Source: Chloroflexota bacterium (GTDB taxonomy: Bacteria > Chloroflexota > Anaerolineae > B4-G1 > SLSP01). From it: a stretch of DNA of 64,000 bases. Of the stretch, positions 34,217 through 42,644 are shown piece by piece. The stretch's first letter is position 1, and every line of letters starts with the position of its first letter. The notes beneath the pieces are model-generated. The model ran no database searches, was not told where the DNA came from, and saw only the letters and a list, made by a program, of their open reading frames with translations. The stretch covers positions 1-64,000 of the forward strand of contig JAIOAX010000015.1 of the NCBI GenBank assembly GCA_019873645.1, in the 5' to 3' direction. A program made the position numbers and the translations under genes.

Positions 34217-36073
34217 TCAGCCCGCCACGTTCCGGCTGAACGTTTGATGTTGCAGGTCCGCATTGAATCTGGGCACATCGGCGAACGCGCGACTATCCGG
34301 CAATGCGACGCTGTAATACCAGGGTACGCTGAACAGTTCGGGGAACGTTTGCTGGATTACGCTGACGATACCGGCGGCATCGAGGTTGTAGCGCTTCAGG
34401 AAAAGACCCCGCTCGCCGTGCTCGATGAATTCATCGGGCAGCCCCAGACGTTTGAGCGTGACGTAGTTCAGGCCGCGCGTTTCCAAAAGCTCCATCACGG
34501 CGGAACCGAACCCGCCCGCCAGCACCCCTTCCTCGACCGTCACCAGGCGGTTGAAATTCAGCGCCAGGCTCTTGAGCAAGTTACCGTCCAGCGGCTTGAC
34601 GAAGCGCGCATTGACCACAGCGGCTTCCACGCCCAGGCTTGAAAGGGCTTTGGCCGCTTCCAGCGCCGGATAGACCATTGAACCGAGAGCGAGAATGGCG
34701 AGGTCCGTACCCGCGCGCAGCATTTCCGCCTCTCCCACACGGAGGATGTTAGGCTGTTGCGACAACGCCACCCCTTCCCCAACGCTCCGGGGATACCGGA
34801 TGGCGACCGGCCCATTGATGGTCAGCGCCGTCCAGAGCATATCTACCAGTTCCGCTTCGTCTTTGGGCGCCATCACCGTAAAATTGGGGATGCTGCGCAG
34901 GTACGCCAGATCGAACGCGCCCTGGTGTGTGCGTCCATCGTCGCCGACGATGCCGCCGCGGTCAATGGCGAAGATCACCGGCAGATTTTGCAGCGCCACG
35001 TCGTGGATCAGTTGATCATAAGCGCGTTGCAGAAAACTGGAATAGATCGCCGCGACGGGGCGCATCCCCTGCGCGGCCAATCCTGCCGCAAACGTGACCG
35101 CGTGCTGCTCGGCGATGCCGACATCGAAGAAGCGCTCCGGGAAGGTTTGCGCAAACCCGTTCAGCCCGGTGCCCGACGGCATTGCCGCCGTGATAGCCAC
35201 CACCCGTTTGTCGGCGCGCGCCATCGCGGTGACCGTATCGCCGAAGACCTGGCTGTAGGTGGGAGCGGTGGTTTTGTGGATGACCTTAGGCGCAACGCCA
35301 TGCCACTTTTCCGGGTTTTCTTCGGCGGGACGGTAACCCTTGCCCTTCTGCGTGCGCACATGCACCAGCACCGGTTTGTCCACGATCGCTTTGGCGGCGC
35401 GGAGGTGGGTCTGGAGCGCGTCGAGGTCATGCCCATCTACCGGGCCAATGTACTGGAAGCCCAGATTCTCCCACAGGGTCGGCTGAGCGGCCGGCGGCGT
35501 GTGCAAATGATTGGCAATCGCGCCGACGCTGGGCGAAATGGACATCTCATTATCGTTGAGAATGACGATGAAGCGTTTTTGCAGATAGCCAGCGTGATTC
35601 AAACCTTCCAGCGTCATCCCCGCCGTGACGGAACCGTCGCCGATGATGGCGACTACATGGAAATCCTCCCCTTGCAGATCGCGCGCGGCAGCGACTCCCA
35701 ATGCTGACGAGATGGCCGTGCCCACGTGGCCGGTCGTGAAAACGTCATGGACGCTTTCGCGCGGCTCGGTATAACCGGAAATCCCACCATACCGTCGCAA
35801 TGAGCCGAAATCGTACTGGCGTCCGGTGAGCAATTTGTGCGTATAGCACTGGTGGCTCACATCCCAGATCAACTTATCGCGCGGGCTGTCGAAAACCCGA
35901 TGTAGCGCAATCGTCAATTCCACGACGCCCAGATTAGACGCCATGTGCCCGCCGTTTTCTAAAACCGTCGCTACGATGCATTGTCGAATCTCTGTAGCCA
36001 GTTGCTCCAGTTCTTCATGCTTCAACCTTTTTAGATCCGCCGGTTTCTTGATTTGATCCAGTAAGCGGGTCAT
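34217..36073 (-). CDS. dxs: 1-deoxy-D-xylulose-5-phosphate synthase
   Basis: A 618-residue thiamine-diphosphate enzyme, the first committed MEP step, condensing pyruvate and glyceraldehyde 3-phosphate. The N-terminal segments GGHMASNLGVVELTIALH and WDVSHQCYTHKLLTGR, the ThDP site GDGSVTAGMTLEGLNHAG...NDNEMSIS, and the second-domain DVGIAEQHAVTFAAGLA...DRGGIVGDDGRTHQG are clear. GGAGGGGAT precedes the ATG. It is the first gene of the dxs-dxr unit. Confidence 0.96.
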   Translation of the reverse strand: MTRLLDQIKKPADLKRLKHEELEQLATEIRQCIVATVLENGGHMASNLGVVELTIALHRVFDSPRDKLIWDVSHQCYTHKLLTGRQYDFGSLRRYGGISGYTEPRESVHDVFTTGHVGTAISSALGVAAARDLQGEDFHVVAIIGDGSVTAGMTLEGLNHAGYLQKRFIVILNDNEMSISPSVGAIANHLHTPPAAQPTLWENLGFQYIGPVDGHDLDALQTHLRAAKAIVDKPVLVHVRTQKGKGYRPAEENPEKWHGVAPKVIHKTTAPTYSQVFGDTVTAMARADKRVVAITAAMPSGTGLNGFAQTFPERFFDVGIAEQHAVTFAAGLAAQGMRPVAAIYSSFLQRAYDQLIHDVALQNLPVIFAIDRGGIVGDDGRTHQGAFDLAYLRSIPNFTVMAPKDEAELVDMLWTALTINGPVAIRYPRSVGEGVALSQQPNILRVGEAEMLRAGTDLAILALGSMVYPALEAAKALSSLGVEAAVVNARFVKPLDGNLLKSLALNFNRLVTVEEGVLAGGFGSAVMELLETRGLNYVTLKRLGLPDEFIEHGERGLFLKRYNLDAAGIVSVIQQTFPELFSVPWYYSVALPDSRAFADVPRFNADLQHQTFSRNVAG

Positions 36074-36174
36074 ATCCCCTCCCTCAGATGGTCAACGGCA
36101 ATGCCGGTTAAGGATTGCCGCTGCCGTGGAATTCAGTACCTTTAGCTTATCATACCATAAACAGACTCTCAAAA

Positions 36175-36219
36175 CCTATCAAAATCCCATTTTGAGGGAT
36201 TTTGGTATAATTTGATAGG
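36175..36219. promoter_or_regulatory. Nested inverted repeat with a TATAAT box between dxs and recN
   Basis: CCTATCAAA (36175-36183) pairs with TTTGATAGG (36211-36219), and inside these AAAATCCC (36181-36188) pairs with GGGATTTT (36196-36203). A TATAAT lies at 36206-36211. No convincing -35 was found. It may be a divergent operator/promoter. The rest of 36074-36398 holds a decayed fragment of the type-B MITE interior (about 36248-36280) and no gene. Confidence 0.4.
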
Positions 36220-36398
36220 ATCAATTCTAACCTTTACGCGATTCTGGGGTGGGCGCGGTCAGGAGACCGGCCTGCGCCGTTCCCGATCATTTGTCCTGCG
36301 CTCGCGGCGCTTGTCTTATTGGGCAAAAGGGTATATGCTCTGAGCCAGATTTCCGGCAGGGCCCTGCTTCGGAAAAACTTCGGTGATGCGGGTGAACT

Positions 36399-38228
36399 GT
36401 GTTACGCGAACTACATATCAAAGATTTCGCCATTATTGACGAGTTGCACTTGACGCTGGAGCCGGGCTTCAACGTGTTGACCGGCGAGACCGGCGCCGGC
36501 AAGTCCATCCTGATTGACGCCGTTACCTTGCTTCTCGGTGGACGCGCCGACACAACCATGGTGCGCCAGGGCGCCGAGTATGCCCGTGTGGAAGGGCTGT
36601 TCGTCCTCGGCGCCCACGAATCATCGGAACTGGCTGCCATCCTCAAACAAGAGGAGCTGGAAGGCGATGCCCCGGATACCTTGTGGTTAAGCCGCGAATT
36701 ACGCAACAACGGGCGGACGGTGGCACGGGTGAACGGGCGTGTGGTCTCGGTGGCTTTGCTGCGCGACATCGCCGAGCGGCTGGTGGATGTGCACGGCCAG
36801 AGCGAACACCTGAGCCTGCTGCGGGTGCGTGAACACCTCTTCCTGCTGGATCGTTTTGCCGGGCTGGACGGGCTGCGCACCCAGGTTGCCGAGATCGTCC
36901 AGCAGATTCACGCCGTGCGCCGCGAGCTAAACACGCTGCGTCAGAACGAGCGCGATCGCATGCAACGCATTGACCTGTTGCGTTTCCAGGTGGAAGAGAT
37001 CAACACCGCCAGACTGACGCCGGGGGAAAAAGAGGCGCTTGAATCCGAGCTGGTACGCCTCTCGAACGCCGAACAATTGGCGGCGTTAGCCTCAAACTTG
37101 ATCGCTGTACTGGAAGAAGGACGCGGGCAGGCGCCGGCGATTCTCGATCTGCTGGGGCAGGCGCAACGCGACATGAGCGCGCTATCGCGCATTGATGCCG
37201 CCCTCGTCCCGCAGGCGCAGGCGCTTGAAGAGGTCGGGTATCAGATCGAAGACGTGGCGCATGCGTTACGCGACTACCTGAGCGGCGTGGAGTTCAATCC
37301 GCGGCGTCTGGCGTGGGTGGAGGAGCGTCTCTCGCTGTTGCGGCAATTAGCGCGCAAATACGGCGGTACGGTTGAGGAAGTATTGACGTATGCTGCGAAA
37401 GCTGCCGCCGAACTTGAGACGCTTGAACACAGTGACGAACGCATCGCCGAGTTAGCTGAAACCGAAGCCGCGTTGCTGGAACGCTGTGCGGCCCTGTGTC
37501 AGGAACTTTCCCGGAAACGGCAGGCTGCCGCCGCGCAGCTCTGTGCCGGCGCCGAAGCCGAACTCCAGGATTTGCGCATGCAAGGCGCGCGTCTGGGCGT
37601 CGCCTTTCAATGGCGTGAGGACGCGGCCGGCGTGCCCTTGAGCGACGCACTGCCTGCGGAACTGACGGTCACCGGTCAGGGGATTGAACCGCTGGTGGCC
37701 GACCGGGTCACCTGCGCGGCTTTTGACGCCACAGGCATAGACCGTGTCGAGTTTCTCATCGCTCCCAACGTCGGCGAAGGGTTGAAACCGATGACGCGCA
37801 TCGCTTCAGGCGGCGAGACGGCGCGGCTGATGCTGGCGCTCAAGACAGTGCTCTCCCGCGCCGACCGCACCCCTACCCTCATCTTCGACGAAATTGACCA
37901 GGGCATCGGCGGGCGCGTGGGCGCGATGGTGGGCGCCAAACTCTGGCAACTCACGGCGTCTGGCGCCCAGACCGACATCCGGCACCAGGTGTTATGCATC
38001 ACCCATTTGCCCCAACTGGCGGGTTTTGGCGACGTCCACTTCGGCGTACAGAAGCACGTGGCGCAGGGCCGCACCGTGACGCAAGTGGTACGTTTGACGG
38101 AAGACCTGCGGATTGCGGAGCTGTCTCAAATGCTGGGGACACAAGGCGAAGCCGCCCAGCAGGGCGCACAGGAAATCCTGGCCCAGGCTGCGGCCTTCAA
38201 ACAACGTCTCAGCGTGAATAAAAGTTAA
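36399..38228 (+). CDS. recN: DNA repair protein RecN
   Basis: A 609-residue SMC-like ATPase of double-strand-break repair. It has MLRELHIKDFAIIDELHLTLEPGFNVLTGETGAGKSILIDA with Walker A GETGAGKS, a central coiled coil (about 150-360), and a C-terminal half with ASGGETARLMLALKTVL, the Walker B TLIFDEIDQGIGGR and CITHLPQLAGFGD. Translation begins at a GTG. It is slightly longer than typical RecN. It ends six bases before AT-rich DNA leading to the promoter at 38272. Confidence 0.93.
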   Translation: MLRELHIKDFAIIDELHLTLEPGFNVLTGETGAGKSILIDAVTLLLGGRADTTMVRQGAEYARVEGLFVLGAHESSELAAILKQEELEGDAPDTLWLSRELRNNGRTVARVNGRVVSVALLRDIAERLVDVHGQSEHLSLLRVREHLFLLDRFAGLDGLRTQVAEIVQQIHAVRRELNTLRQNERDRMQRIDLLRFQVEEINTARLTPGEKEALESELVRLSNAEQLAALASNLIAVLEEGRGQAPAILDLLGQAQRDMSALSRIDAALVPQAQALEEVGYQIEDVAHALRDYLSGVEFNPRRLAWVEERLSLLRQLARKYGGTVEEVLTYAAKAAAELETLEHSDERIAELAETEAALLERCAALCQELSRKRQAAAAQLCAGAEAELQDLRMQGARLGVAFQWREDAAGVPLSDALPAELTVTGQGIEPLVADRVTCAAFDATGIDRVEFLIAPNVGEGLKPMTRIASGGETARLMLALKTVLSRADRTPTLIFDEIDQGIGGRVGAMVGAKLWQLTASGAQTDIRHQVLCITHLPQLAGFGDVHFGVQKHVAQGRTVTQVVRLTEDLRIAELSQMLGTQGEAAQQGAQEILAQAAAFKQRLSVNKS

Positions 38229-38271
38229 AAAATCGTAATATGTGTTATGATAGAGATAGGCTTGTTATTAT

Positions 38272-38299
38272 TTGCTCACTAGAGGAACACGTTTATAAT
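38272..38299 (+). promoter_or_regulatory. Promoter of the PATAN/GTPase/kinase cluster
   Basis: TTGCTC (38272-38277), 16 bases and TATAAT (38294-38299). It is the only clear promoter between recN and the cluster. The DUF4388 start codon is about 130 bases downstream, leaving a long leader. Confidence 0.65.
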
Positions 38300-38303
38300 G
38301 GTT

Positions 38304-38444
38304 ATGATTGTACGTTGCATACGGTCAATGGCATCTCAAGTTTTACATAGGGGCGACGTGACTTTGGCCTTTGAAGACCCAAGATTTCAATGGGCGCTGA
38401 TGCCCCCTCTTAACCAGATCAAGGATGGTTGGAAATGGCATTAA
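38304..38444 (+). CDS. Possible 46-codon leader ORF overlapping the DUF4388 start
   Basis: An ATG four bases after the -10 box opens a frame (MIVRCIRSMASQVLHRGDVT..., ending WKWH) that stops at 38444, ten bases into the DUF4388 gene at 38435. If translated, it would couple to the downstream start. Four bases is short for a leaderless start and there is no ribosome site, so it may be chance. Confidence 0.3.
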   Translation: MIVRCIRSMASQVLHRGDVTLAFEDPRFQWALMPPLNQIKDGWKWH

Positions 38445-39301
38445 AAGGCAGATTAGAAGACTTCGGGATAACTCAGTTGCTGAACCTGATTAATCTGGCC
38501 CGCAAAACCGGGACGCTTTATCTTGAAGGGGCGCAGAAAAATGCCTACCTGTGCTTTCGGGAGGGGAAGCTCATCTACGCGGCCGTCGAGGGCATGGATG
38601 ATAGTCTGCCGGCCATCCTGCAACGGGCGAGCGTCTTCACCCCGGAACAGGTGCGCATGATCCAAACGAACATGCCGGGCAAATCCGATCGTGAGATCGC
38701 CCAGGTGCTGATCACGAGCGGTCGCTTGCAGCAGCAACTGGTCGTGAAAAGCGTGCGTGACTATGTGTTGGATCTGGTCTATCAGATTTTCTCCTGGACC
38801 GAAGGGCAGTTCCGTTTTGAGCCTTCCAAATTGCCGGTGCAGGGAAAGATTACAACTTCTATTGCCCTCGAAAACGTCATTATGGAGGGCAGCCGGCGTG
38901 TCAAGGAATGGGAGCGGCTGCAAGACGAATTGCCTGATCTCGATGTCCCCTTGAAATTTGCCGAGCGTCCGACGACGCCGCTGCGAGATGTCAACCTCAG
39001 CGTTGAGGAATGGCGGGTGATCTCATTTGTTAACCCCAGCAACACCATTCGTCAGATCGCGCAGTTCAACAACATGAGTGAGCTGCAAATCCGCAAAATT
39101 GTCTACAGCCTGCTTCAGGCGGGATTGGTGGAAATCGTTCGTCCGCCACGCCCGACGGCTGCGCCGCCGTCAGCGGCGGCAGCGCGTCCCGGGACACCGC
39201 CTCCTCCGACTGCGGTACCGTCAACTGCCGTACAGATGCAGCGTCCGGCCGTCAAACGGGGGATCATCCAAAAACTGATCAGCCGGATCAAGGAGTTATA
39301 A
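38435..39301 (+). CDS. DUF4388 (PATAN domain) protein
   Basis: A 288-residue protein. Residues 1-100 form a DUF4388/PATAN domain (MALKGRLEDFGITQLLNLINLARKTGTLYLEG), a module known from response regulators and GTPase-linked proteins of multicellular bacteria. The middle has a winged-helix-like segment (SVEEWRVISFVNPSNTIRQIAQFNNMSELQIRKIVYSLLQAGLVEIV), followed by a Pro/Ala-rich linker and a basic tail. AAGGAT lies upstream of the ATG. It is followed after 4 bases by a small GTPase, a common pairing, so it is probably the sensor or adaptor of that switch. Confidence 0.82.
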   Translation: MALKGRLEDFGITQLLNLINLARKTGTLYLEGAQKNAYLCFREGKLIYAAVEGMDDSLPAILQRASVFTPEQVRMIQTNMPGKSDREIAQVLITSGRLQQQLVVKSVRDYVLDLVYQIFSWTEGQFRFEPSKLPVQGKITTSIALENVIMEGSRRVKEWERLQDELPDLDVPLKFAERPTTPLRDVNLSVEEWRVISFVNPSNTIRQIAQFNNMSELQIRKIVYSLLQAGLVEIVRPPRPTAAPPSAAAARPGTPPPPTAVPSTAVQMQRPAVKRGIIQKLISRIKEL

Positions 39302-39305
39302 GGCT

Positions 39306-39842
39306 ATGCAGACCTTGAAAATCGTCGTCACAGGCCCTTTTGCATCCGGGAAAACGGAATTGATCCAAAGTGTCAGTGAAATCGAGGTTGTCTCCACCGA
39401 GCGAAAAATTTCGCGCGAAGCCGAGCGCATTAAACAGCAAACCACGGTGGCCATGGATTTTGGACGCATCACCATTGATGACGAGCTGATCCTCTACCTT
39501 TTCGGCACGCCGGGGCAGCGGCGCTTTGACTTCATGTGGGAAATCCTCTCGGAAGGGATGTTGGGGTTTGTCGTCCTGGTAGATAGCACCCGCCCGGAGA
39601 CATTCCGTGAGGCGCGGCGTATCCTGGACACCTTCCGCAGTTATTCGCCGGTTCCCTATATTGTCGCGGCCAACAAACAGGACCTTCCGGATGCCTGGCC
39701 GCCGGAAGACCTGCGCATTGTCCTGCATGTCGAGCCGGGGGTCAAGGTTATCCCGTGCGTGGCCACTGATAAAGAGAGCGTCAAGAAAGTATTGTTGGAG
39801 CTGCTCTATTCCATTTTGGAGCTTATGGAAGAAGAGGAGTAA
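39306..39842 (+). CDS. Small Ras-like GTPase of the CvnD/MglA-like group
   Basis: A 178-residue single-domain GTPase. G1 is GPFASGKTE (9-17), the switch region contains QQTTVAMDFGRITI, G3 is LYLFGTPGQRRFDFMW (Pro-Gly-Gln in place of the usual D-x-x-G lead), and G4 is NKQD. This matches the GTPases of actinobacterial conservons (CvnD) and their relatives in Chloroflexota and cyanobacteria. These act in signalling with roadblock or PATAN proteins; a roadblock partner is not present here, which leaves the PATAN protein as the likely partner. Confidence 0.87.
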   Translation: MQTLKIVVTGPFASGKTELIQSVSEIEVVSTERKISREAERIKQQTTVAMDFGRITIDDELILYLFGTPGQRRFDFMWEILSEGMLGFVVLVDSTRPETFREARRILDTFRSYSPVPYIVAANKQDLPDAWPPEDLRIVLHVEPGVKVIPCVATDKESVKKVLLELLYSILELMEEEE

Positions 39843-39932
39843 CCGTTTTTTAACCGAATTGCAACGGCCTCTTTTCGTGGCGCGCTGCGCTTTGTGGTAT
39901 GATAAGGGAAAAGAGGCGCGGGGTTAAATCCA

Positions 39933-40721
39933 ATGAGTTCTATTGTTACAGACCAGGGCATTGTTCATTACGAGACCTTTGGCCGTGGAAAGCCAGTCGT
40001 ACTGTTGCATTGCTGGCTTGGTTCGTGGAATTATTGGTACTCGACGATGGAGTACCTGGCCGAGCATAAGTACAAGACTTACGCCCTCGATTTTTGGGGA
40101 TTCGGTGAGTCGGCCAAACAAGGTTCTTTTTCCGTTGCCGAATATGTGCGCATGGTGGACCAGTTTATGGAGCGCATGGGATTGGAGCGGGCGCGGGTGA
40201 TGGGGCACTCGATGGGCGGCACAGTCTCGCTGAGTCTGGCCCTCACCCATCCCCAGCGCGTCTCGCGCGTCGCAGTGGTTGGTTCCCCGATCGTCGGTTC
40301 AGGATTGGCCTTCTTGCTCAAATTATCTGGCTATCGGCAGTTTGCCCGGCTACTGTATGCTGTGCCGGGGCTTTTGTCGGTCTCCATGAAATTGCTCTCG
40401 ATCTCGTATGCCAAAGACTGGCGTACATTGTACGATATGTTGAAGAAAGACCTTTCGCGGACCACGATGGAATCATTCTCGGCCAGTATCCGCGACCTGC
40501 GGCTTACCGATTTGCGTCCCCGATTGAATGAATTGACCATCCCGGCAATGGGCATTTATGGCCGTAAGGATAACATCGTTGATCCCGGGCAAGGTGAACT
40601 GATACGTCAGGGTGTCAAGACCCATGTCGTTCACTACTTTGAGAAATCAGGGCACTTTCCTATGCTGGATGAGCGGGACCGCTTTCATACCACCATTTTG
40701 GAATTTCTGATTGACTCGTGA
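39933..40721 (+). CDS. Alpha/beta hydrolase, catalytically complete
   Basis: A 262-residue alpha/beta hydrolase. The oxyanion region is VVLLHCWLGSWNYW, the nucleophile S93 lies in MGHSMGG, the acid Asp in YGRKDNIVDPG, and the His in EKSGHFPMLDE. The order and length suit a small-molecule esterase or haloperoxidase-type hydrolase. A paralogue with the same architecture but Gly instead of Ser lies at 51153-51941 in the same cluster. The stop codon overlaps the next start (GTGA), so translation is coupled. Substrate unknown; a lipid-like ester is a guess from the neighbours. Confidence 0.87.
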   Translation: MSSIVTDQGIVHYETFGRGKPVVLLHCWLGSWNYWYSTMEYLAEHKYKTYALDFWGFGESAKQGSFSVAEYVRMVDQFMERMGLERARVMGHSMGGTVSLSLALTHPQRVSRVAVVGSPIVGSGLAFLLKLSGYRQFARLLYAVPGLLSVSMKLLSISYAKDWRTLYDMLKKDLSRTTMESFSASIRDLRLTDLRPRLNELTIPAMGIYGRKDNIVDPGQGELIRQGVKTHVVHYFEKSGHFPMLDERDRFHTTILEFLIDS

Positions 40722-41350
40722 GCGCAACTGTAGAACGACGTGAATATTATTTCCCCAACAGAATTGTGCGCATTCTGCTCCTGGCAATGCAGGAGGCGAT
40801 GGGAGAAAACGGAATTCATGCCGTTCTCAATACAGCGCGGTTGCAATACTATATTGAGCATTGTCCGCCGCCCGATTTTGAACCGGGGATGACCTTTGAT
40901 GAAGTTGGACGGCTGCTTGAGGCTGTGGAGGGCATTTACGGCATCCGGGGCGGACAAAGAATCGTGCGGCGCGCCGGCGAGACATGCTTCAAGTACGGTA
41001 TCGAAGGGTTCGGCGGGGTGATCGGATTTGCGGATTTTGCGCTGCGTCTGTTCCCGATCCCCTTGCGGGTGCGCATCGGTTTAGAAGTCCTGGCAGAAAT
41101 TTTCAACCGCTATACCGACCAACGGGTGCGGCTTGGAGAAAGTCCCGATAGCTTTTTCTTCATCACCGAGCGTTGCGGCTTCTGCTGGGGGCGGCACACC
41201 GACACCCCCACATGTGCGCTGATGGAGGGATTGTTACAGGAAACGCTGTACTGGGTGAGCCGCGGTAAACACTTTGCTGTTGAAGCCATCGGGTGTATTG
41301 CCTGTGGCGATGCTGTAGGTGCGTTGCGGGTGGATAAGACGCCGCTCTGA
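40718..41350 (+). CDS. V4R (4-vinyl reductase)-like domain protein
   Basis: A 210-residue protein starting at a GTG overlapping the previous stop. The C-terminal half looks like a V4R domain with conserved cysteines C153, C156 (ERCGFCWGR), C166 and the C193-x-x-C196-G-D motif (AIGCIACGDAVG). The N-terminal half is helical. V4R domains occur in bchJ-type proteins and in sensors that bind small hydrophobic ligands or metals; the Cys pattern suggests metal or heme binding. It is not evidence for photosynthesis, as no bch gene is seen. Its function in the cluster is unknown. Confidence 0.7.
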   Translation: MSATVERREYYFPNRIVRILLLAMQEAMGENGIHAVLNTARLQYYIEHCPPPDFEPGMTFDEVGRLLEAVEGIYGIRGGQRIVRRAGETCFKYGIEGFGGVIGFADFALRLFPIPLRVRIGLEVLAEIFNRYTDQRVRLGESPDSFFFITERCGFCWGRHTDTPTCALMEGLLQETLYWVSRGKHFAVEAIGCIACGDAVGALRVDKTPL

Positions 41351-41376
41351 TTGCAAGTTTGCGGCGAGGATGGAAC

Positions 41377-42636
41377 ATGCGCAAGATCATCCTGCGTGAT
41401 CGAAGAAAAATACCGCCTTTCAATGAGCCGGCGCGCGAATTGAGTGTGCTGACCCATCCGCTATGGCTGCATCAGCGGGATGTCCTGGCACGTTATACCA
41501 CCGAAGAGCGTGAAGTCGAATCCCTCAGCGAAGTAGGCAGCGACCGCGAGGAAACCCTGGTCTACCGCGACAATCTGTATTTCGACCAGAGTTTCATTGA
41601 TGAATTCATCCAGCGCGCCCAAAAGTCCGGCAAAGCCTGCCAGGTGGCCTTCAAACTGGACGACCCGGCAATCACCGGACAGGCCATTTACTTGCAACGG
41701 GGCATCCGTCGCCAGGGCAATTATTACGTCGCCGACCTGTGGTACTACCCCTACGGCATTGAGCCGGTTGTGCGGCCCCTGGTGATGGACACCGAAGCGC
41801 GCGAAGTGGGTTTCTATCACGTCCCGACCCACATGTCCAATTTCCAGGGCGACCTGACGTACAATCTGCCGACCAAACCTTTCCTGTCCATTGAGCACTG
41901 GATCCATATCCTGCATGCCAACATTGACTTTGGCATTTTTGCTATCGGTGTGCAATTCGAGAAACGCCTGGAGCACGACCTGGGCCTGGTCTTGAAGCTG
42001 CTCTGGCGCGGCATTATGGAGCGCAAACAAGTCCTCACGACCTCGCGGATTGTCACCGTCGGCAAGAACTGCTCCATTGATCCCACCGCCATCATTCAGG
42101 GGCCGACCCGCATTGGGGATAATGCCAACATCGGGCCGGGCGTGGTCATTCGCAACTGCGTCATCGGCGATGATGTCACCATTGACCAGGGATGCCAGCT
42201 CATGCTCAGCGTGGTCGGGAATGGCACGTTCTTGCCTTTCCGGGCCGCGCTCTACCGCACGGTGCTGATGGACCGCTGCATGGTGGCGCAAAACAGTTGT
42301 TTGCAAATGTGTGTGGTGGGACGCGACTCCTTTATCGGCGCCGGCAACACCTTTACCGACTTCTTGCTGGTGGATAAGCCGATGCGGTCGCATTTTGGCA
42401 CCAAACTCGAAGAAACCGGCATGACGGCGCTCGGCAGCGCCATCGGCCATAACGTGCGCATCGGTTCGGGATTTATCTTCTTCCCGGCACGGATGATCGA
42501 ATCGGATGTGATTATGTTTGCTTCGGATGAGCGCCCGCGCGTCGTCACCAAAAATGTCTATTATGAGGATAGCGATCATCTGAAGCTCGAAGATGGCGAG
42601 AAGATGCATCCGCGTTTATACCGACGCGATGCTTGA
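41377..42636 (+). CDS. Left-handed beta-helix (hexapeptide-repeat) protein
   Basis: A 419-residue protein. Residues about 215-400 are hexapeptide repeats (IDPTAIIQGPTRIGDNANIGPGVVIRNCVIGDDVTI, then IGHNVRIGSGFIFFPARMIESDVIMF), the left-handed beta-helix of acyl- and nucleotidyl-transferases. The first 200 residues are unlike the known transferase N-termini and contain a beta-rich segment (VAFKLDDPAITGQAIYLQRGIRRQGNYYVADLWYYPYG). The start is MRKIILRDRR with GAGGA upstream. The enzyme class is unknown. It is tightly linked to the acyl-ACP-reductase-like gene, 8 bases apart. Confidence 0.75.
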   Translation: MRKIILRDRRKIPPFNEPARELSVLTHPLWLHQRDVLARYTTEEREVESLSEVGSDREETLVYRDNLYFDQSFIDEFIQRAQKSGKACQVAFKLDDPAITGQAIYLQRGIRRQGNYYVADLWYYPYGIEPVVRPLVMDTEAREVGFYHVPTHMSNFQGDLTYNLPTKPFLSIEHWIHILHANIDFGIFAIGVQFEKRLEHDLGLVLKLLWRGIMERKQVLTTSRIVTVGKNCSIDPTAIIQGPTRIGDNANIGPGVVIRNCVIGDDVTIDQGCQLMLSVVGNGTFLPFRAALYRTVLMDRCMVAQNSCLQMCVVGRDSFIGAGNTFTDFLLVDKPMRSHFGTKLEETGMTALGSAIGHNVRIGSGFIFFPARMIESDVIMFASDERPRVVTKNVYYEDSDHLKLEDGEKMHPRLYRRDA

Positions 42637-42644
42637 GAGATGAG

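Noticed and set aside
40718-41350. Evidence of photosynthesis from the V4R-like gene
   Set aside because: V4R domains are common in sensors; no bacteriochlorophyll or reaction-centre gene is in the window.
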